A stretch of DNA of 11,152 nucleotides, taken from Chloroflexota bacterium. Its GTDB lineage: Bacteria > Chloroflexota > UBA6077 > FW602-bin22 > JACPQP01. The DNA lies in contig JACPQP010000179.1 of assembly GCA_016190465.1 (NCBI GenBank), forward strand, positions 1-11,152, read 5' to 3'. The notes under the pieces are model-generated. The model ran no database searches. It was given only the letters and a program-made list of their open reading frames with translations, and was not told where the DNA came from. This document shows positions 6,834 to 11,152 of the stretch, piece by piece. The position numbers and the translations under genes were made by a program. Positions within the stretch are counted from its first letter, which is position 1; every line of letters begins with the position of its first letter.

Positions 6834-7703
6834 TTGCAGTTCACCAAGATGCACGGCACCGGCAATGACTTCGTGTTGATCGACGCACGCGACGCCAATC
6901 GGAATGGCGAGCCACGGGACTGGGCGGCATTTGCCCGGTGGGCCTGCGACCGCCACTTCGGGGTCGGGGGGGACGGCATCCTGCTCATCCGGGAATCGAG
7001 CGCGGCTGATTTCCGGATGCAGATGATCAATCCGGACGGCTCGGAGGCCGAGATGTGTGGCAACGGCATCCGGTGCTTCGGCAAGTACCTGTTCGAGCGC
7101 GGGCTAACTGGCAGGCGCGACCTGACGGTGGAGACGGGAGCTGGCATCAAGCGGCTCGAGATGCGGGGGGATGGCAATCGGGTCGCCGCGGTGCACGTCC
7201 GGATGGGTGTGCCCATCCTCAACGGGCGAGCCATACCGGTCGCGCTCGACCGCGAGCCGGTGCTCGATCACCCGCTTACGGTCGAAGGCTCCCTCTTTGG
7301 ACGACAACTTGCGGTTACCTGTGTCTCAATGGGCAACCCGCACGCGGTCGCATTTCTGGAGGGGCCGGTGGCCGAGTTCCCGTTGGAGACGCTCGGCCCC
7401 CGCGTCGAGCGCCACGAGCTGTTCCCTCGCCGGGTCAACCTCGAAGTGGCGCGGCTGGTGGGTACGAGTGAGAGCGGGGTCCCGGTCATCGAGGCGCGCG
7501 TGTGGGAGCGCGGCGCCGGTCTCACGCTCGCCTGTGGGACCGGGGCCTGCGCGGTCGCCGTGGCCGCCAAACTCCGCGGCTTGATTGACCAGCGGGCGAT
7601 CGTTCATCTGCCCGGCGGACCGCTCGACCTCGCCTGGGACGGCCAGGGCGAGGTCTCGCTCACCGGGCCCGCCGAGTTCGTGTTCGATGGTCGAATACTC
7701 TAG
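6834..7703 (+). CDS. dapF: Diaminopimelate epimerase DapF
   Basis: Converts LL- to meso-diaminopimelate, the penultimate step to lysine and a source of meso-DAP for peptidoglycan; cofactor-free, with two active-site cysteines. Length 289 residues, within the usual range for the family (about 270-290). Motifs: KMHGTGNDFVLID (5-17), GVGGDG (43-48), MCGNGIRCF with C75, MGNPHAV (166-172), VWERGAG (223-229) and LACGTGACA with C234. Both catalytic cysteines are present. The start is a TTG at 6834, set by AGGAG six bases upstream; the MxFxKMHGTGND beginning matches the family, so no longer start is needed. It sits between miaA and hflX on one strand, 57 nt after miaA, with hairpins in the gap. Very confident in function. 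Confidence 0.96.
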   Translation: MQFTKMHGTGNDFVLIDARDANRNGEPRDWAAFARWACDRHFGVGGDGILLIRESSAADFRMQMINPDGSEAEMCGNGIRCFGKYLFERGLTGRRDLTVETGAGIKRLEMRGDGNRVAAVHVRMGVPILNGRAIPVALDREPVLDHPLTVEGSLFGRQLAVTCVSMGNPHAVAFLEGPVAEFPLETLGPRVERHELFPRRVNLEVARLVGTSESGVPVIEARVWERGAGLTLACGTGACAVAVAAKLRGLIDQRAIVHLPGGPLDLAWDGQGEVSLTGPAEFVFDGRIL

Positions 7704-7707
7704 GAGG
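7702..7707 (+). promoter_or_regulatory. Ribosome binding site that decides the hflX start
   Basis: AGGAGG overlaps the dapF TAG stop (7701-7703). Seven bases downstream, at 7715, the hflX frame has ATC. No ATG, GTG or TTG lies in that frame between the upstream TGA (7586) and the GTG at 7784, which is 76 nt from the ribosome binding site, too far to be served by it. Confidence 0.55.
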
Positions 7708-7714
7708 GAGTCCA

Positions 7715-9046
7715 ATCGTTCACCCACATAAGGCGAAGCGTACTGCTGAGAGCACAGCGGTTCCACCGGAGCGTGCGCTGCTCGTGGGGGTCGAGCGCCC
7801 CGGCACCGAGACCTGGGCGCTCGCGGATTCGCTGGCCGAGATGGCGCACCTGGCCCAAACCGCGGGCATCGCCGTCGTCGGCGAAGTCAGCCAGCGGCTT
7901 CGCTCGGTATCCCCGGCCACCCTGATCGGGAAAGGGAAGGTCGAGGAGATCCGGGAGCTGCGAGGCGGGCTCACCTACGAACTGATCATCTTCGACGACG
8001 ATCTGTCCCCGAGCCAGCAGCACAACCTCGAGCGTGAGTTCGGGGTCCCGGTGATCGACCGGGCCGCGCTGATCTTGCAGATCTTCGGCCAGCGCGCCCG
8101 AACCCACGAGGGTCGCTTGCAGGTGGAACTGGCGAAGTGGGAGTACATGCTCCCGCGGCTGGCCGGCCAGTGGACTCACCTCGAGCGACAAGCCGGCGGC
8201 ACCGGGACGCGTGGCGGCCCCGGCGAGACGCAGCTCGAGGCCGACCGGCGCGACGCGCGGCAGCGCATCGGCGAGCTCAAGAGCGAAATCGCCAGGGTGC
8301 GCCAGCGGCGCGAGTTGCACCGCCGGCACCGGGTGGAGGAAGGGCTCCCGGTCGTGGCGCTCGTCGGCAACACCAACGCGGGGAAGTCGACGCTGCTGAA
8401 CGCGCTCACTGACGCCGGAACGCTGGCTGAGGACCGGCTGTTCGCCACGCTTGACCCGACGACACGTCGGTTCACCACGCCCTCGGGGAACCAGTTTCTG
8501 CTCACCGACACCGTCGGCTTCATCCAGAAGCTGCCGCCGACGCTCGTCGCCGCGTTCCGGGCGACCCTCGAGGAGCTGGAGAGCGCGGACCTCCTGCTGC
8601 ACGTCGTCGACGCGAGCCATCCCAACTTCGCGGCCCAGGCCAGGGTCGTTCACCAGGTGCTGGCCGAGCTCGGCCTGAGCGATCGGCCGGTGATCACGGC
8701 GCTGAACAAGATCGATCTGCTTGCCCCGGCTGACGGCCGGGCGGGCGGGGGTGCGCCAGAGGAAGTCCCGAGCTGGCCTTCGGGCGCCACGTTCGATCCG
8801 ACGGCCACGCCGGTCTCGGCCGTGCGCGGTTGGGGCTTCGAGCTGCTGATCGCCCGGGTGGAGGCCGCGCTCGCGCGACGCTGGGTGGTGGTGACCGTGT
8901 GCGTGCCGTACCAGGCCGACCAACTGATCCAGCTCTTTCGCCAGCGCGCGCGACTGGCCGACGAGAAGTACACCCCGGACGGGGCGCTGCTGAGCGGACA
9001 ACTGCCGGAGCGGTACGTCAGCCAGTTTCGCTCTTTCCTAATCTAG
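7715..9046 (+). CDS. hflX: GTPase HflX (ribosome-associated)
   Basis: HflX binds the 50S/70S ribosome and in several species splits stalled ribosomes after stress. Counted from the first conventional start (GTG 7784) the protein has 420 residues; from the proposed ATC at 7715 it has 443. In the 420-aa numbering: N-terminal HflX domain with IGKGKVEEI (48-56), IDRAALILQIFGQRARTHEG (91-110), the glycine-rich loop GGTGTRGGPGETQLE (138-152), a basic coiled stretch (153-185), G1 GNTNAGKST (195-203), G3 DTVGF (242-246), G4 NKID (308-311) and G5-like SAV (345-347). All GTPase motifs are intact. Upstream of GTG 7784 the frame still encodes PERALL, and ERALLVGVE is typical of the family N-terminus, so the gene must begin earlier. 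It follows dapF by about 11 nt. Confidence 0.93.
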   Translation: MVHPHKAKRTAESTAVPPERALLVGVERPGTETWALADSLAEMAHLAQTAGIAVVGEVSQRLRSVSPATLIGKGKVEEIRELRGGLTYELIIFDDDLSPSQQHNLEREFGVPVIDRAALILQIFGQRARTHEGRLQVELAKWEYMLPRLAGQWTHLERQAGGTGTRGGPGETQLEADRRDARQRIGELKSEIARVRQRRELHRRHRVEEGLPVVALVGNTNAGKSTLLNALTDAGTLAEDRLFATLDPTTRRFTTPSGNQFLLTDTVGFIQKLPPTLVAAFRATLEELESADLLLHVVDASHPNFAAQARVVHQVLAELGLSDRPVITALNKIDLLAPADGRAGGGAPEEVPSWPSGATFDPTATPVSAVRGWGFELLIARVEAALARRWVVVTVCVPYQADQLIQLFRQRARLADEKYTPDGALLSGQLPERYVSQFRSFLI

Positions 9047-9047
9047 T

Positions 9048-9098
9048 AGGGATTTTTATCATTTTTATCTTGACAATCCCCCGATGGTCTGCTAAGAT
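9048..9098 (+). promoter_or_regulatory. Strong sigma-70 promoter with A/T-rich upstream element
   Basis: TTGACA (9070-9075, 6/6), a 17-bp spacer and TAAGAT (9093-9098, 5/6) form a near-consensus promoter. The preceding 9050-9069 segment (TTTTTATCATTTTTATC) is the most A/T-rich stretch of the window and looks like an UP element. Initiation is expected near 9105. It starts right after the hflX stop and drives the zinc-ribbon gene at 9205. Confidence 0.8.
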
Positions 9099-9108
9099 AG
9101 GGCTCAAA

Positions 9109-9149
9109 GCGAGCGGGGATACGCTGGGTCAGCTATTCGAGGCGCTCGC
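9109..9149 (+). other. Inverted repeat in the leader of the zinc-ribbon gene
   Basis: GCGAGCG (9109-9115) and CGCTCGC (9143-9149) are perfect 7-bp complements separated by 27 nt, at the very start of the predicted ~100-nt leader. The structure could stabilise the mRNA or regulate translation. It does not match a riboswitch class I know. Confidence 0.35.
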
Positions 9150-9204
9150 ACCTCTCGCGGTACCTTTGCTCGGCGTTATCACCGCGGACCAGGAGGGATT
9201 GGCG

Positions 9205-9477
9205 ATGCTTCTCGCGGATGTGAAGTGCTACCATTGCGGCCACGTCTCAGGCGAAGTTGTTCTCGAAAACGACGAACCACCCCGGCCGGATGTCTTGCGG
9301 CCAGTGAATGCGCTGGCGAAGGAGTTGCCCGAGGGGCGGCCGCGCTGCAAGCGCTGCGGCGGGCCGGTGTACCTCGATGACATTCGTCGGGTCCGGCCAC
9401 CCCGGTTGTACGACGCGATGGAGAAGCCGCGCCGGGGCCGGCCACGACGCACGGCGGTGCTGGCCCAGGCCTGCTAA
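9205..9477 (+). CDS. Small zinc-ribbon protein with AT-hook-like basic tail (90 aa)
   Basis: I do not recognise a named family. The ATG at 9205 has AGGAGG 8-9 bases upstream. Two CxxC knuckles, C-Y-H-C (C8, C11; VKCYHCGHVSGEV) and C-K-R-C (C48, C51; RCKRCGGPVYLDD), 36 residues apart, form a typical zinc ribbon. The tail (65-82) carries KPRRGRPRR, whose R-G-R-P core matches the AT-hook minor-groove binding motif. The likely role is a small nucleic-acid-binding or regulatory protein (inference). The frame is open far upstream into hflX, but the strong promoter, leader and ribosome binding site fix the short form. It is transcribed alone, with a possible terminator just downstream. Confidence 0.75.
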   Translation: MLLADVKCYHCGHVSGEVVLENDEPPRPDVLRPVNALAKELPEGRPRCKRCGGPVYLDDIRRVRPPRLYDAMEKPRRGRPRRTAVLAQAC

Positions 9478-9483
9478 GTAGGT

Positions 9484-9501
9484 ATCAAAAAAGTTTTTGA
9501 T
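9484..9501 (+). terminator. Possible terminator after the zinc-ribbon gene
   Basis: Seven bases after the TAA stop, ATCAAAAA-AG-TTTTTGAT forms an 8-bp A/T-rich hairpin. A second, GC-rich hairpin follows at 9505-9521. The stem is weak for a classical intrinsic terminator, but read from either side it presents a T-run, so it may work for both the zinc-ribbon gene and the minus-strand nucleotidyltransferase. Confidence 0.35.
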
Positions 9502-9504
9502 GGT

Positions 9505-9539
9505 TTTGGGGACACCCCAAACCCCGCCAGGACGGGCGG
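9505..9539. repeat. Twin-hairpin repeat, copy 2 (inverted, diverged)
   Basis: TTTGGGG-ACA-CCCCAAA (9505-9521) is a perfect 7-bp hairpin, followed by CCCCGCC-AG-GACGGGCGG (9522-9539). Reverse-complemented, it has the same order as 6781-6814: a GGCGGGG-rich block, then a hairpin with loop TGT and GTGTCCCC at its core. Base changes keep the hairpin arms paired (T/A replacing C/G at the outer pairs), which suggests the structure matters or that it is a mobile repeat family. Confidence 0.55.
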
Positions 9540-9590
9540 CGGCCCTTCCAGGACCTTCCCGGAGCCGTTAAGGGACTTTCCGCAACCCAC

Positions 9591-9892
9591 TTAGGCGGCA
9601 TGGACGGCGTCCCTCAAGACTTGCTCCCGCATGGGTTCTCTTATCGCCTCGATCATCGCAAGATCGACTCGCCGGCCCAGCAGTTGCTCAAGGTAGTTTC
9701 TCAGGCGCACGAAGCGGAATAGGCCGACCGGAGCGCTAAACTCGACGAGCAGATCGACATCGCTCTCCGGTCCCGCCTCGTCGCGGGCCACCGAGCCGAA
9801 AAGGGACAGAGACGTGTCGCCCATCGCTGCGATCTCGTCACGATGTTCCGCACGATGTTCCGCACGATGTGCAGTGCCTCATCACGTCGCAT
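9591..9892 (-). pseudogene. MNT-family nucleotidyltransferase, frameshifted near its N-terminus
   Basis: A 77-residue frame from ATG 9824 (to 9591) holds the MNT core: LSLFGSVARDEAGPESDVDL with GS-X10-DxD (the metal-binding aspartates), LLVEFSAPVGLFRFVRLRNYL, LLGRRVDLAM and a C-terminal REQVLRDAVHAA. Such proteins are antitoxins that AMPylate HEPN toxins. Family members start with a helix like MRRDEALHIVREHRDEIAAMG. Here MRRDEALHIVR is encoded from ATG 9892 but in another frame; the matching HRDEIAAMG lies directly before ATG 9824 in the core frame, with no start codon for it. The break coincides with tandem 12-mers at 9839-9870. The short form may still be made, but there is no clear ribosome binding site at 9824. 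No HEPN partner is adjacent. Confidence 0.65.
9839..9870. repeat. 12-bp tandem repeat (about 2.7 copies)
   Basis: CACGATGTTCCG occurs at 9839-9850 and 9851-9862, followed by a partial CACGATGT at 9863-9870. Compared with the expected family sequence there is a net gain of about 11 nt, which explains the frameshift in the nucleotidyltransferase gene. Confidence 0.85.
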
Positions 9893-10137
9893 CCGATACC
9901 CTCCGGATCGGCCAATGCCACCTCGATGCGAGCGCCAACTCGCACGTGCAACGATGGGCCGCGTCGCCGGCGCCGCCTCCCCTATCACACCGCACCGATC
10001 ACCCATCGTCCGTGGCCGATGTTGCACCGCCTTCGCGATGGGCGGTGTCCCCCATAGCCTTCGATCCTGCCAGGCCGTCTTCGAGATCGGACCCGCCGAG
10101 CCCTCGGCGCCAGCAGCCCTGCGCCCGGAACTCTGCC

Positions 10138-10689
10138 CTACTCGAAGAGCTCGCCGACGGTCGTGGCAAAGCCGGGCAGCACTTCCTCGCCGGCCAGGGT
10201 CTCGGCCTCGGTCAGGATGCGCACGTTCTTCAGCGAGCGATAGACGGTGACCGTCCTGGTCCGGGAGTTGACAACCCAGACGAGCCTGGTGCCGGCCCGG
10301 AGGTACTCGATCACCTTCGTCTCGATATCCACGAGCGTGTCACTTGGCGAGACGACTTCCACCGCCAGATCGGGGGGACCCTCGAAGAAGCCCTCCTCGC
10401 CAGCCTGCGCCATCGCCCGCTCCCGCGCGACATAGGCGATGTCCGGCGCCCGGACCGTATCCGGATTGCGGGCGAGGACAAAACCGGTATCGGACGAATA
10501 GACCCAGCCGAGCCCCGCCTTAACGACGAATGCATCTAGACGACCGTGGAGACGGCCGGTTATTCGACCGTGACGGTGACCAGCAGGCGCCATCCCCACC
10601 AACTCCCCTCTCACCAGCTCGACACGCCCATCAGCCTGGGGCATCCGCTCGAGCTCTTCGGCGGTTATCAAGCGAGCTTCCGTCACCAT
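10138..10689 (-). CDS. Uma2 family (DUF820) PD-(D/E)xK nuclease-like protein
   Basis: A 183-residue protein with the full Uma2 pattern: LITAEELERMP (7-17), the VELVRGELVGMAP segment (23-35), GRITGRLHGRL (41-51), TGFVLAR (68-74), VRAPDIAYV with D83, DLAVEVVSPSDT with E111, and DIETKVIEYLRAGTRLVWVV with K125. These residues match the restriction-endonuclease-like fold catalytic set. The family is greatly expanded in Cyanobacteria and Chloroflexota; its cellular role is unsettled, with links to mobile DNA and defence suggested. The ATG at 10689 is supported by GGAGG about seven bases upstream. It lies downstream of hicA on the same strand with a 118-nt gap and probably has its own expression. 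Nothing looks broken. Confidence 0.88.
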   Translation of the reverse strand: MVTEARLITAEELERMPQADGRVELVRGELVGMAPAGHRHGRITGRLHGRLDAFVVKAGLGWVYSSDTGFVLARNPDTVRAPDIAYVARERAMAQAGEEGFFEGPPDLAVEVVSPSDTLVDIETKVIEYLRAGTRLVWVVNSRTRTVTVYRSLKNVRILTEAETLAGEEVLPGFATTVGELFE

Positions 10690-10778
10690 TCAACGCCCTC
10701 CTTGCCGCCGGCTGCACCCGGCAGTGCTCCCGCACCTCTCCGGGGCCCGTCTCGGCGTTGTCGGTCAGCTTCGTCCCC

Positions 10779-10792
10779 CGGAAGCGCTTCCG
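10779..10792. promoter_or_regulatory. Perfect 14-bp palindrome, possible operator
   Basis: CGGAAGCGCTTCCG is a perfect palindrome in the gap between hicA and the Uma2 gene. Its GGAAGCGCTTCC core resembles LacI-family operators, which are built on a central CG with symmetric arms. No LacI-type gene is in the window and no good promoter was seen beside it, so function is unproven. Confidence 0.3.
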
Positions 10793-10798
10793 ATGGAC

Positions 10799-10811
10799 CT
10801 GATGAGATCAG
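10799..10811 (-). other. Small hairpin over the hicA stop codon
   Basis: CTGAT-GAG-ATCAG is a 5-bp perfect stem whose arm includes the hicA TGA stop. It is short and lacks a T-run on the minus strand, so it is at most a weak mRNA 3' structure. Confidence 0.2.
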
Positions 10812-11032
10812 AGCTCATCCCACTTCTCTACGGTAATACCCAGTTCCCGGACTATTGCCTGGATGAGGCCAACGCTGATGTCGCGTCCCTTGTGCATAGG
10901 GATGGGGATGATCTGCCCGATCTCCAGGTTCACCATCCGGACATGCCGGCCGCCTGGGACTGGCCCCACAAAGCCCAACCTGCGCAGCTTGCTCGCAAGC
11001 TCCCGTGGCTTAAGAGGCGAGAGACCCGACAT
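10808..11032 (-). CDS. hicA: HicA-type mRNA interferase toxin
   Basis: A 74-residue protein of the HicA/YcfA family, a small double-stranded-RNA-binding-fold ribonuclease that cleaves mRNA. Visible pattern: PLKPRELASKLRRLGF (6-21), PVPGGRHVRMV with the catalytic histidine H30, IIPIPMHKGRDISVGLIQAI (41-60) and RELGITVEKW at the C-terminus. Length is normal for the family. ATG 11032 has AGGAG a few bases upstream. It overlaps the 3' end of hicB by 23 nt, so antitoxin comes first and translation is likely coupled. HicB should bind and repress both HicA and the operon promoter, which lies outside the window. Confidence 0.9.
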   Translation of the reverse strand: MSGLSPLKPRELASKLRRLGFVGPVPGGRHVRMVNLEIGQIIPIPMHKGRDISVGLIQAIVRELGITVEKWDEL

Positions 11033-11152
11033 CCTGCTCCTCGACCGTGACCCCCGCCACGTCGGGAATTGGCAGCCCGAGTTGAAGCGCCAGCGTCACA
11101 TTGCCTTCGATGACGTCCCGCAAGTTCTCCCTTGCCTCTTCAAACGTGTCGC
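11010..11152 (-). CDS. hicB: HicB-type antitoxin, C-terminal part (cut by window end)
   Basis: The minus-strand frame is open from the window edge to TAA at 11010-11012 and encodes 46 complete residues beginning DTFEEARENLRDVIEGNV and ending EEQDVGSLAS. The (G)DTFEEAxENLRDAIE helix is the hallmark of the HicB RNase-H-like fold, just before its C-terminal tail. The N-terminal half and the start are beyond position 11152. The tail is short, with no obvious ribbon-helix-helix or HTH domain after the fold, so this HicB may rely on its N-terminal part or a partner for DNA binding. It overlaps hicA by 23 nt, which supports the assignment. Confidence 0.85.
   Translation of the reverse strand, partial: DTFEEARENLRDVIEGNVTLALQLGLPIPDVAGVTVEEQDVGSLAS

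Noticed and set aside
7700..9001. A 433-codon open frame on the minus strand opposite hflX
   Set aside because: It is antisense to an intact hflX with all GTPase motifs. The predicted protein is low-complexity Arg/Gly/His-rich, typical of the opposite strand of GC-rich genes.
8830..9204. Extending the zinc-ribbon protein upstream to 215 residues
   Set aside because: The extension would overlap hflX in another frame and cross the promoter at 9070-9098. The ribosome binding site before 9205 marks the start.
9478..9590. A HEPN toxin gene paired with the MNT gene
   Set aside because: The 113-nt stretch has only hairpins and no open frame of the needed size; the other side (9893-10137) also lacks a HEPN-like frame.
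9839..9870. A CRISPR-like array from the direct repeats
   Set aside because: The 12-bp units are directly adjacent with no spacers and fall within a gene.

Overview
The window is GC-rich (clearly above 60% by eye), with strong G/C bias at third codon positions and ordinary bacterial genes. Gene content suggests a Chloroflexota bacterium of the Thermomicrobia/Sphaerobacter type: long G/C-rich proteins, a miaA-dapF-hflX run, a KimA-like permease with an N-terminal extension, and several palindromic dispersed repeats. This placement is an inference from general character. No rRNA, tRNA, CRISPR array or insertion sequence was seen.

Layout. (1) 1-444: a dispersed palindromic repeat, then a small unrecognised ORF. 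(2) 524-2548 (+): a 12-helix APC-superfamily permease of the KimA/YdaO potassium-transporter type with a C-terminal cytosolic domain. (3) 2527-5076 (-): a PhoB-like response regulator and PhoR-like sensor kinase in an operon with a 3-nt gap; the kinase 3' end overlaps the permease 3' end by 22 nt, tail to tail. (4) 5150-5485 (-): a 111-residue unrecognised protein with a very good ribosome binding site, just upstream of phoB. (5) 5702-9046 (+): a housekeeping run of miaA (tRNA A37 prenylation), dapF (lysine and peptidoglycan precursor) and hflX (ribosome-associated GTPase). miaA sits almost directly on a TATAAT box. hflX has no ATG/GTG/TTG at the place its ribosome binding site and conserved N-terminus require. 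(6) 9048-9521 (+): a small zinc-ribbon protein with an AT-hook-like basic tail, driven by a near-consensus sigma-70 promoter with an A/T-rich upstream element and a roughly 100-nt leader. (7) 9591-11152 (-): an accessory block holding a frameshifted MNT-type nucleotidyltransferase with a 12-bp tandem duplication, a Uma2-family nuclease-like protein, and a hicB-hicA toxin-antitoxin pair cut by the window end.

How the parts relate. Regions 2-3 are a transporter and a two-component system meeting tail to tail; their overlap could couple their expression but no regulatory link is proven. Region 5 resembles the miaA-hfq-hflX cluster of Proteobacteria with dapF in the middle. Region 7 is typical of a TA/defence-type accessory patch, and its broken MNT gene suggests decay. 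No stretch over 300 bases lacks a gene. The longest gaps are 5486-5741 (a tandem 10-mer repeat and the miaA promoter), 9893-10137 (nothing convincing) and 10690-10807 (two short palindromes).

No unmistakably new multi-gene system is evident. The best leads are the zinc-ribbon/AT-hook gene with its strong promoter, the ATC-start problem of hflX, the leaderless-like miaA start and the MNT repeat-mediated frameshift.
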